A stretch of 24,011 nt of DNA from UMGS172 sp045592985 (GTDB lineage Bacteria; Bacillota; Clostridia; Oscillospirales; Acutalibacteraceae). Below, in pieces: positions 7,269 through 14,551 of this stretch; within the stretch, counting starts at the first letter, position 1; each line of letters starts with the position of its first letter. The position numbers were made by a program, and so were the translations under genes. The DNA lies in NCBI GenBank assembly GCA_045592985.1, contig JAZNVU010000027.1:1-24011 (forward strand), read 5' to 3'. The notes below the pieces were generated by a model. It was not told where the DNA came from and ran no database searches. It saw only the letters and a list, made by a program, of their open reading frames with translations.

Positions 7269-8195
7269 ATGATGAACTGTTTTTTGCCCGAAGGAGGAGC
7301 GCTAGCCACAATACACAACCGACGAATACTCTCGTCAGTTGCCTCCATTGAGGAAGCCGCGGCAAGAGGAGAAATTATTGAAGGCTCGGCTGTAACCTGC
7401 GATGCAGGTCACAACCTTTTAGTTAATTTAGGATGCATGAAAGGAATAATACCAAGATGTGAAGGCGCTTTGGGAATTGCCGACGGCACAGTAAGGGATA
7501 TTGCACTTATTTCGCGTGTAGGCAAACCGGTAGCCTTTGTTATAGAAGGCTTTACAACCGACCGCGCCGGCAATAAAATGGCACTTTTATCACGCAAGAA
7601 AGCACAGGAAATATGCAAAGAACGGTACATATCTTCGTTAAAACCCGGAGATGTAATTCCTGCAACTGTAACCCATTTAGAAAGTTTCGGGGCTTTTTGC
7701 GATATTGGTTGCGGATGCATTGCTCTGTTACCCATTGACGCAATATCGGTTTCACGCATTTCACACCCCAAAGACCGACTTTCCTGCTCCGAGCAGATAA
7801 AAGCCGTTGTAAAAAGTATTGATTGCGGCAAAATCACCCTTTCAATGAAAGAACTTCTCGGCACTTGGGAAGAAAATGCCGCAGAATTTTCACAAGGTGA
7901 AACTGTTTCGGGGGTAATACGTTCGGTAGAGACATACGGTATATTTGTTGAACTTGCACCCAACCTTGCAGGTCTTGCCGAAAGCAAGCCCTCTGCCAAT
8001 GTCGGCGAATTTGCCAGCGTTTATATAAAAAGCATCTTACCTGATAAAATGAAAGTAAAATTAATCATTATAGATTCCTTTCCCGCAGACAACACACGAC
8101 TTCCACTTAAGTATTTCACAAACAGTCAACACATTGAAAACTGGCGTTATTCACCGGTTGGTTGCAGAAAAAACATTGAATCGGTTTTTAACTAA
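7269..8195 (+). CDS. S1 RNA-binding domain protein (three S1-like domains)
   Basis: A 308-residue cytoplasmic protein. Three S1-like OB folds can be traced: a degenerate one at about 33-92 (GSAVTCDAGHNLLVNLGCMKGIIP), a clear one at about 115-190 (LKPGDVIPATVTHLESFGAFCDIGCG, ending KITLSMKELLG), and one at about 200-262 (GETVSGVIRSVETYGIFVELAPNLAGL). Such proteins bind RNA and relate to ribosomal protein S1, but the partner cannot be named. The first of two tandem ATG codons (7269, 7272) is chosen because AAAGGT lies about nine bases upstream; an upstream in-frame TTG at 7182 has no ribosome binding site. The gene is divergent from the phage-type cassette and ends in a shared terminator. Confidence 0.85.
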   Translation: MMNCFLPEGGALATIHNRRILSSVASIEEAAARGEIIEGSAVTCDAGHNLLVNLGCMKGIIPRCEGALGIADGTVRDIALISRVGKPVAFVIEGFTTDRAGNKMALLSRKKAQEICKERYISSLKPGDVIPATVTHLESFGAFCDIGCGCIALLPIDAISVSRISHPKDRLSCSEQIKAVVKSIDCGKITLSMKELLGTWEENAAEFSQGETVSGVIRSVETYGIFVELAPNLAGLAESKPSANVGEFASVYIKSILPDKMKVKLIIIDSFPADNTRLPLKYFTNSQHIENWRYSPVGCRKNIESVFN

Positions 8196-8198
8196 AAT

Positions 8199-8233
8199 AA
8201 AAGCGTTGGGGAGTTACACTCTCCAACGCTTTT
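8199..8233. terminator. Bidirectional terminator between S1 gene and YibE/F gene
   Basis: A 15-bp stem with one G-T pair, arms 8199-8213 (AAAAGCGTTGGGGAG) and 8219-8233, and a 5-base loop. The A/T ends give T-rich tails on both strands. It serves the two convergent genes. Confidence 0.88.
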
Positions 8234-8283
8234 AAAATGCATGTGATTATAAAAAACCAAATGCAAACTTATAACCTCTGGTA

Positions 8284-9516
8284 TTATTCTCCTTGACTTT
8301 TTTGGAACAAACTCGGTTCCTCCGACGGTTCGACGTAATATTTATCACCGCCCGAAGGGTCATTTTCAGGACGCATGCTCATATAAAGTGCTGAACTCAC
8401 CAAAGCAGTAAGCGGTATGGTAAGTAGAATACCAACACTTCCGACAAGTGCATTAATAATTTCAACAACTATTTTTTCTCTGCCGAAAAGTGTAGTTAAA
8501 GACGAACTGTATGCGACGGAAATAACGGTCGCTGAAAGTTCACATCCAATATACGCCAGTACAAGCGTGTTAGCCATAGTACCCATAATATCCCGTCCTA
8601 TGGTAACACCCGATTTGAACAATCCTTTAAAAGTAGGTTTTTCGACTTGGTCGTAAAGTTCTTTAAGCGATGATGATATCGACATCGAAACGTCCATAAC
8701 TGCGCCAACCGCGCCTAGTATAACCCCGCCGAACACGAGCGCGTTGAGGTCGATATCAAAGTTCATGGTAATATACATTGTTTCTTCGGTCGTGAAACCT
8801 GTCAGTTTTGCCGCTTTTGACACAAGAACAGTCAACAGCCCTGAAACAATAACACCACTAGAACAACCTATTATTGCCGACAGCGTCTTTCGGTTATATC
8901 CGTTAGTTATAAGCAGTGTCATGACTGTAATATAAATGCAGGTCAGTATCGACCAGAAGTAAATGTTGCGTTCGGACATAACCGCAGGCAAGAACACCGC
9001 AAAAACAGCAACGCAGGTATAGCCCAAAGAAATAAGTGTATTAACACCCTTAAATCGACCAAAAAGAAGCACTAATAAGACAAAAGCAACACCTAAAACC
9101 CAAAGAGGTGCACTTCGGTCAAAGTCGTACATGGACCAATCGCAGATAATTCCTTCTGCTTCGAGTACAAACACCTTGTCTCCTGCCTTAACCTTATCAA
9201 GTTTCCTCGTATCAGTAGCCCATATGGTTTCTTCAACAGTCACGGTCTCACCTTTATGCTCGCCGCTTATAATTTCGCAGTTGAAAATCACAATGATATT
9301 CTGACCGATGGTTTGACCGTCGATGGTATCATCCTCGACATGCTCTTTTACAACCTCGGTAACCACGCCCTTGCAAGCACCGTCATCATAGCCGCCCAAA
9401 AACATAGTTGATTTATCATAAGTGATGCTGTTTCCGATTATAAGCAAAACCGCAGAAATAACGACTGTTATAATATAAAGACTTAAATCATGTTTATTCT
9501 TTACGTATATTTTCAA
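8284..9516 (-). CDS. YibE/F family membrane protein
   Basis: A 410-residue integral membrane protein. One N-terminal membrane segment (about 12-30) is followed by an outside domain (about 35-135, with GGYDDGACKGVVTEVV and VKAGDKVFVLEAEG) and then about seven hydrophobic segments, including VLGVAFVLLVLLFGRFKGV, ILTCIYITVMTLLITNG and LVFGGVILGAVGAVMDVSMS. This matches the YibE/F family, whose biochemical role is not well established. The C-terminus is polar. Start is TTG at 9516, six bases after AGGAGAGG. It has its own promoter (9552-9580). It is monocistronic and convergent with the S1 gene. Confidence 0.87.
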   Translation of the reverse strand: MKIYVKNKHDLSLYIITVVISAVLLIIGNSITYDKSTMFLGGYDDGACKGVVTEVVKEHVEDDTIDGQTIGQNIIVIFNCEIISGEHKGETVTVEETIWATDTRKLDKVKAGDKVFVLEAEGIICDWSMYDFDRSAPLWVLGVAFVLLVLLFGRFKGVNTLISLGYTCVAVFAVFLPAVMSERNIYFWSILTCIYITVMTLLITNGYNRKTLSAIIGCSSGVIVSGLLTVLVSKAAKLTGFTTEETMYITMNFDIDLNALVFGGVILGAVGAVMDVSMSISSSLKELYDQVEKPTFKGLFKSGVTIGRDIMGTMANTLVLAYIGCELSATVISVAYSSSLTTLFGREKIVVEIINALVGSVGILLTIPLTALVSSALYMSMRPENDPSGGDKYYVEPSEEPSLFQKSQGE

Positions 9517-9551
9517 CGGATACCTCTCCTAATCAAGTGTTATACAACTGT

Positions 9552-9580
9552 ATTTTACCACCTAACTCTTCGGCGGTCAA
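9552..9580 (-). promoter_or_regulatory. Promoter of the YibE/F gene
   Basis: Minus strand TTGACC (9580-9575), 17-bp spacer, TAAAAT (9557-9552), with a TGG just before the -10. Close to the sigma-A consensus. Confidence 0.8.
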
Positions 9581-9602
9581 CAAGTATGACACCAAAAAAT
9601 GT

Positions 9603-9630
9603 TTGCATTTTTAAAATAATGTGGTAAAAT
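9603..9630 (+). promoter_or_regulatory. Promoter of RNase P RNA
   Basis: TTGCAT (9603-9608), 16-bp spacer, extended -10 TGGTAAAAT (hexamer 9625-9630). It places the transcription start a few bases before or at the P1 helix. Confidence 0.65.
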
Positions 9631-9634
9631 AACC

Positions 9635-10015
9635 TTGCGAGTGGATCAGACGGCTGCGGGAGGTCTTTTTATAAAAGACCCCTGAGGAAAGTCCGGGCTT
9701 CATAGGGCAGGATAACGGCTAACAGCCGCCGAGGGTGACCTTAGGGAAAGTGCAACAGAGATATACCGCCGCAAAGCTTGGAATTCTTCCTTGATTATGC
9801 ATTGCATAGCCTTTGCGGTAAGGGTGGAAAGGCGAGGTAAGAGCTCACCGGCTGACGGGGAACCGTGCAGCCCTGTAAACCCTATCCGAAGCAACATCAA
9901 CTACGGCTATACGTGCCCTACGTGCCGTGAAAGATGGCGTGAGCGTTGCGGTAACGCAACGCCAAGAAAGATAGTCGTCCAAGACAGAACCCGGCTTACA
10001 GATTCAGTCGCAAAC
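9635..10015 (+). ncRNA. rnpB: RNase P RNA, catalytic RNA subunit
   Basis: This RNA removes 5' leaders from pre-tRNAs together with the RnpA protein. Universally conserved blocks are visible: GAGGAAAGTCCGGGC near the 5' end (9684-9698), AGGGTGACC and AGGGAAAGTGCAACAGA following it, GGTAAGAGCTCACCGG in the middle, and AGACAGAACCCGGCTTA near the 3' end (9982-9998). The ends pair as P1: TTGCGA at 9635-9640 with TCGCAA at 10008-10013, extended by GATC/GATT pairing. A hairpin with arms GGTCTTTT and AAAAGACC lies at 9662-9680. Length of about 380 nt is normal. The exact 3' end is estimated. It has its own promoter and terminator. Confidence 0.96.
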
Positions 10016-10019
10016 CAAC

Positions 10020-10048
10020 ACGCTTGAGTAGAAACTCATGCGTTTTTT
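10020..10048 (+). terminator. Terminator of rnpB
   Basis: ACGCTTGAGT (10020-10029) pairs with ACTCATGCGT (10034-10043), one mismatch, loop AGAA, followed by a six-T run. Confidence 0.88.
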
Positions 10049-10057
10049 ATGTATTCC

Positions 10058-10531
10058 TTATTCTTCTTTCTGAGCGTTGTTTGCAGGGGGAATCTGCTGG
10101 CGCAAAGCGGCGCGGGTCTTTTTAATTTCGCCTAAGTTTGCGGTGAGTTGCTCATCGGCTCTTGCCATCAAATCGTCAACAAAATCCTGTGCGGCGCGAC
10201 GCATTTCGCGGCTCTTCTTCTGTGCTGCGGCAAGCACTTCGCCTGCCTTGGCACGAGCAAGTTTGGTAATTTCTTCCTGAGCCACCAAAGCGGCTGCCCT
10301 TTCTTCTGCGGAACGGACAATGCCGTCTGCCTCGCGTTTGGCATTGTTGATAATATCGGCGCGGTCAGCAACGATACCCTTTGCCTGCTTGATTTCGGTA
10401 GGCATAGTCATGCGCATGTCATCGACTATTGCGCGTACCTTTTCGACATCTACGACTACGCGTTTGCCGGGCATTTTAAAGCCTCCGTCAAGCACTTCGT
10501 CAAGCTGTTCAATAAGATCGTCCATATTCAT
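10058..10531 (-). CDS. Conserved coiled-coil protein encoded after coaD
   Basis: A 157-residue highly charged protein. After a short N-terminal part (MNMDDLIEQLDEVLDGGFKMPGKR) it is nearly all helix with Ala/Glu/Arg-rich heptads from about 30 to 145, like the 'ATPase' or V-type-ATPase-subunit-H-like proteins that commonly follow coaD in Clostridia. Some relatives resemble DivIVA-type coiled coils; no catalytic motif is present, so the ATPase label of the family is not supported here. Its ATG overlaps the coaD stop (ATGA), and AAAGGAAG lies upstream, so it is translated with coaD. Function is unknown. Confidence 0.75.
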   Translation of the reverse strand: MNMDDLIEQLDEVLDGGFKMPGKRVVVDVEKVRAIVDDMRMTMPTEIKQAKGIVADRADIINNAKREADGIVRSAEERAAALVAQEEITKLARAKAGEVLAAAQKKSREMRRAAQDFVDDLMARADEQLTANLGEIKKTRAALRQQIPPANNAQKEE

Positions 10532-11031
10532 AGATCATACTTCCTTTCGCTTTCAAGTCTTTTGACAATGCTGTCATGTATGACATCGGGAACAAAGTCC
10601 CGTATATCCCCACCCATTCGGGCAATCTCCTTTACCATGCTGGAACTTAAATACATATTCTCAGCACTTGTGGTAAGGAAGACCGTTTCAAAATTCGGAT
10701 TAAGTTTTTTGTTAGTAAGTGCCATCTGGAACTCATACTCAAAATCCGACATAGCGCGAAGACCTTTGACAACGGCACCGGCACCGCGCATTGCGGCATA
10801 ATCGGCAAGCAAACCGTCATACTGGTCGACCGATACATTCTGGAGGTCGGTTGTGGCTTCGGCAATCATCTGCATTCGCTCTTCGGCGGTAAAACTCGGA
10901 TGCTTGGCAGCGTTGGTCATAACAACCACTATAACATTATCAAACATCGCAGCAGCACGGCGGATGATATCAAGATGTCCCACCGTAACGGGGTCAAAAC
11001 TACCGGGACAAATAGCCGTCATATTATGCAT
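10528..11031 (-). CDS. coaD: Phosphopantetheine adenylyltransferase
   Basis: It transfers AMP from ATP to 4'-phosphopantetheine to give dephospho-CoA, the fourth step of CoA synthesis. The nucleotidyltransferase signature GSFDPVTVGHLDIIRRA with TVGH, the KGLRAMSDFEYEFQMALTN segment and SSSMVKEIA near the C-terminus are diagnostic. Length is normal for the family. Three in-frame ATGs compete: 11040 lies inside the ribosome binding site, 11031 is eight bases after AGGA and is used here, and 11022 (MTAICPGS) would match the usual short N-terminus. It follows rsmD and ends overlapping the coiled-coil gene by four bases. Confidence 0.96.
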   Translation of the reverse strand: MHNMTAICPGSFDPVTVGHLDIIRRAAAMFDNVIVVVMTNAAKHPSFTAEERMQMIAEATTDLQNVSVDQYDGLLADYAAMRGAGAVVKGLRAMSDFEYEFQMALTNKKLNPNFETVFLTTSAENMYLSSSMVKEIARMGGDIRDFVPDVIHDSIVKRLESERKYDL

Positions 11032-11584
11032 CTGCTTCATCCTTTCGCATCTTTTTATAAATAGTAACGTTCACAAGTTTGCCGTATTTATACTGACGGT
11101 AAACCGTAAACTCACCTGCTTTTTCGGGCACCTCTACATCTGTAGCATGCTCGCAAATTATAATACCGTGGTCGCTCATTTTACCCGAAACCTTTAAAAC
11201 AGCATCAGCAACTATTCCTTTTCCGTACGGTGGGTCGATAAACGCAATATCAAAAGTTTCTTTGGTAAACTGCAAGAACTGCGAATAATCACCTTTACTG
11301 ATAACCGCCTGTTTTTCGAAACCGACTTTTTTAACGTTGCGTTTAATAACTTCAATAGCAGAGGCGTTAACATCGGTAAAAACAGCCTTTTCTGCACCGC
11401 GGCTCAAAGCCTCGATTCCAAGTTGACCCGAACCTGCAAACAGGTCCAGCACCCTTCTTCCTTCGATATCAAATTGAATAGCGCTAAATATTGCTTCTTT
11501 AACCTTTTCCGTAGTTGGCCTTACGTCTGACCCTTCCAAGGTTTCTAATTTCATGCCTCTGGCACTTCCGGTTATTACTCTCAT
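11024..11584 (-). CDS. rsmD: 16S rRNA (guanine966-N2)-methyltransferase
   Basis: A 186-residue SAM-dependent methyltransferase that modifies G966 (E. coli numbering) of 16S rRNA. Motifs: N-terminal MRVITGSARG, VRPTTEKVKEAIFS, SAM-binding VLDLFAGSGQLGIEALSRGA, and catalytic FIDPPYGKG. These define RsmD. The ATG at 11584 has AAAGGA at a proper distance. It is the first gene of the rsmD-coaD-coiled-coil operon, behind a strong promoter; the rsmD-coaD pairing is common in Firmicutes. Confidence 0.96.
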   Translation of the reverse strand: MRVITGSARGMKLETLEGSDVRPTTEKVKEAIFSAIQFDIEGRRVLDLFAGSGQLGIEALSRGAEKAVFTDVNASAIEVIKRNVKKVGFEKQAVISKGDYSQFLQFTKETFDIAFIDPPYGKGIVADAVLKVSGKMSDHGIIICEHATDVEVPEKAGEFTVYRQYKYGKLVNVTIYKKMRKDEADA

Positions 11585-11630
11585 TTAACAATCCTTTACA
11601 AAGTAGCAAAACCACTACCTATATACCTAT

Positions 11631-11660
11631 ATTATCACACTAAACCCTACATTTTGTCAA
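11631..11660 (-). promoter_or_regulatory. Promoter of the rsmD-coaD operon
   Basis: Minus strand TTGACA (11660-11655), 18-bp spacer, GATAAT (11636-11631); a perfect -35 and a good -10, about 47 bases before rsmD. Confidence 0.85.
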
Positions 11661-11701
11661 TACTAATTTGGTTTTTAGTGCTATTTTTTGCAAATTTTAG
11701 G

Positions 11702-13690
11702 TCAAATTTGCAGTTCTTGTTCTAAAATCACGCTAACTCCAAGGTCTTTTGCCTTCTGCAACTTGCTTCCTGCGTTTTCACCACACAGCACAAAGTCGGT
11801 TTTTTTAGATACCGAACCCGTAACCTTAGCGCCCAAAGTTTGCAGTTTTTCGGTCAGTTCGTCACGGGTATATTTTTCGAACGTACCCGTTATAACTACC
11901 GTTTTACCAAAAAACATACCGTTTTCATCGGCAACCGTTTCGGCTTCTTTTACGAGTTCAAGATGTGCCAAAACGCTGTTCCACTCGGCTAAATTATCAG
12001 CATTTTTAAACCAACGGATTATCTCTTCGCTCATAATTTCGCCAAAGCCTTCGATAGAAGTAAAATCAAAATCATTGTTTATGGCTTCCAGCAGTTTGTC
12101 GGCACTGCCTCCAAACTGTTTTGAAATATCGGCAGCAGCAGATTTGCCCACAAGCGGAATATTCATTGCAACGAGAAGATTTGACAGTTTACATTTTTTA
12201 GAGTTTTCAATCGCGTCAATAAGATTATTGAAGGATTTATCTCCAAAACCGTCCATCGCGGTTATCTCCAAACCGTAATTTTGGAGCGAATAGATATCGG
12301 CTATTGTTTTAAGCCAGCCCTTAGCAATAAACTTTTCCAAGGTTGCCTCTGAAAGACCGTCAATATTCATTGCCTGCTTTGAGACAAAATGCGTAAACTT
12401 CTTTATCTGTTTACCCGCACAGTTTTGGTTGACGCAGTACAAAACTTTGATATTTCTGCCATCAGCCTCGGTGGTTTTAACAACTGTTGTTTCGTTACAT
12501 ATCGGGCAATTTTTAGGGCAGTCAGCGGTGTAGTCTCCCCTATTCTCTTCATCGGCACTCAAGTTCTTCTCAACATGCGGAATTATCATATTCCGCTTGG
12601 AGACGAGTATTCTGTCACCCGGTAATAGTTTAAGATTTTCAATAAATGTCACGTTGTGAAGTGATGCACGTTCAACGTTAGTATTATCAATTTCAACAGT
12701 TTTAAAGTTGGCAATGGGTGTCAACTGACCTGTTCTCGATATGTTCCATTCGATGTTATAAAGTTCGGTCTCAAAACTGGGGTCGCCGAATTTAAAGGCA
12801 ATACCGTCGCGAAAATGGTGCGAGGTTTTACCGAGAGATTTAGCAAACGCAACGTCATCGTAAGAAAAAACAATTCCGTCAATCGGGTATCCGTTTTGTT
12901 CGGCAATGTGCTTTAACTCCATAATTTTTTCTAAAATACTGTCGGCATTGTCAAATAAACTAAGTTCTGCGTGTGCGTTTGAAGCAAAACCAAACTTCAC
13001 AAGTTCTTTAAGACGTAAAGATTTAAGCGGAACATCGTCAAGCCCTTTAAGCACGTTAAACGGGAAAAATTTAACTCCGCGTTCTTTGCAAATTCTCGAA
13101 TCAAGTTGTCTAACTGAACCCGACGCTAAATTTCTGGGTGTTGAATATTTATCCTCATCATTATCTATTTCGGCATTGATACTCTCAAAGGTAGGGATAT
13201 CGATAAAAGCCTCACCTGTAACGGTCAACGGCTCCTTATAAGGAATTGTAAGAGGTATATTTGTAAACACCTTGGCGTTATGGGTTATAACCTCGCCAAC
13301 CGTACCGTCGCCACGGGTAGATGCCTCGACTAAAGCACCGTTTTCATAATCAAGTTGTACAGTAAGACCGTCAATTTTAAGGCTGAGATACCCAAGACCT
13401 GCGCTTAACATATCGGCGATATCGTTAACATCTTTTGTCTTGGCAAGGCTTAAGAGTTGTATGGGGTGGGTAACCTTTTGCAGTTCGCTTATAGCCTCAA
13501 AGCCTGCCCTATTGGTAGGCGAATCGGCAAGGCGAATACCCGTTTCGTTTTCAAGTGCGGTAAGTTCGTCAAAAAGAGCATCATACTCGGCATCCGACAA
13601 AGACGGAGAGTTGCCGTTATAATACTCGTCACAGCATTTATTAAGAAATGCCACAAGATATTTAATTCGTTCCATGGCTGTATTTTCCAT
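11702..13690 (-). CDS. ligA: NAD-dependent DNA ligase, divergent motif variant
   Basis: It seals nicks in DNA using NAD+. Layout follows LigA: domain Ia (about 1-60, SLSDAEYDALFDEL), adenylation domain with lysine in LKIDG (about residue 105), TRGDGTVGE, VTGEAFIDIP, TPRNLASGSVRQLD and IAFKF, OB fold with SRTGQLTPIANF and ERASLHN, four-Cys zinc finger (CPxC ... CVNQNC), helix-hairpin-helix region (FGDKSFNNLIDAIENSK) and a C-terminal BRCT domain (FFGKTVVITGTFEKYTRDEL). Length 662 is normal. Odd points: the residue two before the catalytic Lys is Ser rather than the usual Glu; IDGIVFSYDD has Ser where the family has Lys; HxxPMLSL reads HPIQLLSL; GEDVT reads GEVIT. It may be a second LigA-type ligase. 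It has its own consensus promoter. Confidence 0.93.
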   Translation of the reverse strand: MENTAMERIKYLVAFLNKCCDEYYNGNSPSLSDAEYDALFDELTALENETGIRLADSPTNRAGFEAISELQKVTHPIQLLSLAKTKDVNDIADMLSAGLGYLSLKIDGLTVQLDYENGALVEASTRGDGTVGEVITHNAKVFTNIPLTIPYKEPLTVTGEAFIDIPTFESINAEIDNDEDKYSTPRNLASGSVRQLDSRICKERGVKFFPFNVLKGLDDVPLKSLRLKELVKFGFASNAHAELSLFDNADSILEKIMELKHIAEQNGYPIDGIVFSYDDVAFAKSLGKTSHHFRDGIAFKFGDPSFETELYNIEWNISRTGQLTPIANFKTVEIDNTNVERASLHNVTFIENLKLLPGDRILVSKRNMIIPHVEKNLSADEENRGDYTADCPKNCPICNETTVVKTTEADGRNIKVLYCVNQNCAGKQIKKFTHFVSKQAMNIDGLSEATLEKFIAKGWLKTIADIYSLQNYGLEITAMDGFGDKSFNNLIDAIENSKKCKLSNLLVAMNIPLVGKSAAADISKQFGGSADKLLEAINNDFDFTSIEGFGEIMSEEIIRWFKNADNLAEWNSVLAHLELVKEAETVADENGMFFGKTVVITGTFEKYTRDELTEKLQTLGAKVTGSVSKKTDFVLCGENAGSKLQKAKDLGVSVILEQELQI

Positions 13691-13720
13691 TTGGTTACCG
13701 CCTTAAATAAGATTGAAATT

Positions 13721-13749
13721 ATTATATAATATTTTGCCGCTAAAGTCAA
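13721..13749 (-). promoter_or_regulatory. Promoter of the DNA ligase gene
   Basis: Minus strand TTGACT (13749-13744), 17-bp spacer, TATAAT (13726-13721). It lies in the gap between the HAD gene and ligA, so ligA can be transcribed alone. Confidence 0.88.
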
Positions 13750-13759
13750 AGAAAAACCA

Positions 13760-14401
13760 TTAAACAAGTTTTAAAATATCTTCTATATTTTCCGCGATAT
13801 ATGTAGCACCTGCTTTTGTCAGTTCATCTCTGTCGCCAAAGCCGTAAAGTACACCAATTGAGTCAATGCAGTTAACCTTGGCACCGTCAATGTCATGATG
13901 GCGGTCACCTATCATTACCACTTTGGATTTATCGTTGATTTTTAGGTTTTCCAAGGCATATTCTATAACCTTATCCTTGGTATTTCTTGTCGCGTCAAAG
14001 GTTGCAGCGGCAACAAAATCAAAGTATTTTAAAAGGTCAAAATGCTTTAAAATCTTAAGTGTAAATTCCTCAGGTTTTGAGGTTGCAATTATAAGCTTTT
14101 TGCCGTTTTGTTTCAAGGTTTCAAGCATTTTTGGAACTCCGTCATATACCCTGTTTTCAAAAAGACCTTTTACTCTGAATGTCTCGCGGTAAAAGGCGGT
14201 TGCTTTTTGGGAATCCTCTTTTGAAAAGCCATAATATTCCGCAAAAGCCACTACAAGCGGTGGACCAATAAATTTATAGAGTTCCTTTTTATCCTCTACA
14301 TCAATACCGAATTTGTTTAAAGCATACGCTACAGAGTTTGTTATGCCTTCAGCAGGGTCGGTCAGAGTACCGTCCAGGTCAAAAAGCAAAATATCGTACA
14401 T
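13760..14401 (-). CDS. HAD-superfamily phosphatase (IA / 5'-nucleotidase-like)
   Basis: A 213-residue cytoplasmic phosphohydrolase. HAD motif I is DLDGTLTDP near the N-terminus, motif II IIATSKP, the conserved Lys lies around TRNTKDKVIEYAL, and motif IV is MIGDRHHDIDGAK. The cap region (FIGPPLVVAFAEYYGFSKED) fits the Gph/5'-nucleotidase-like subgroup; its substrate cannot be read from the sequence. ATG at 14401 is used because GGTGG lies five bases upstream and MYDILLFDLDG is the normal N-terminus; an ATG at 14413 is also in frame. It is upstream of ligA on the same strand but ligA has its own promoter. Confidence 0.88.
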   Translation of the reverse strand: MYDILLFDLDGTLTDPAEGITNSVAYALNKFGIDVEDKKELYKFIGPPLVVAFAEYYGFSKEDSQKATAFYRETFRVKGLFENRVYDGVPKMLETLKQNGKKLIIATSKPEEFTLKILKHFDLLKYFDFVAAATFDATRNTKDKVIEYALENLKINDKSKVVMIGDRHHDIDGAKVNCIDSIGVLYGFGDRDELTKAGATYIAENIEDILKLV

Positions 14402-14438
14402 ATCAACCACCATACTTTTTTAAAACTTTCTAATACAC

Positions 14439-14475
14439 AAAAACCGCAGTACGTATCAACGTTGCCGCGGCTTTT
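14439..14475 (-). terminator. Terminator after the ArsB/NhaD-type permease gene
   Basis: On the minus strand AAAAGCCGC (14475-14467) pairs with GCGG followed by five T (14447-14439), with an inner ACGT/ACGT pairing. It separates the permease from the HAD gene. Confidence 0.7.
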
Positions 14476-14480
14476 ATTGT

Positions 14481-14509
14481 TTTTCAGTTCTTATACTAAC
14501 AACTGAAAA
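14481..14509. repeat. Perfect 9-bp inverted repeat between permease and HAD genes
   Basis: TTTTCAGTT (14481-14489) and AACTGAAAA (14501-14509) with an 11-base spacer. It lies upstream of the adjacent terminator on the minus strand and could be an operator for the HAD gene or a second RNA hairpin in the permease 3' end. Confidence 0.4.
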
Positions 14510-14551
14510 GAAAAACTTCATATTTATCCCTTTGGCAAAACCCTCGGTTTG

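Noticed and set aside
7409..7999. Leftward 196-codon frame opposite the S1 protein gene
   Set aside because: The S1-domain motifs on the other strand are convincing; this frame lacks a ribosome binding site and recognisable motifs.
9700..10027. Two open frames inside 9700-10027, one on each strand
   Set aside because: They lie within RNase P RNA, whose conserved blocks explain the sequence.
10148..10801. Rightward 217-codon frame opposite coaD and the coiled-coil gene
   Set aside because: Antisense shadow of coaD, which has diagnostic motifs.
11689..11712. Inverted repeat TGCAAATTT/AAATTTGCA at the ligA stop as a terminator
   Set aside because: It is AT-rich and followed by A, not T, on the ligA strand.
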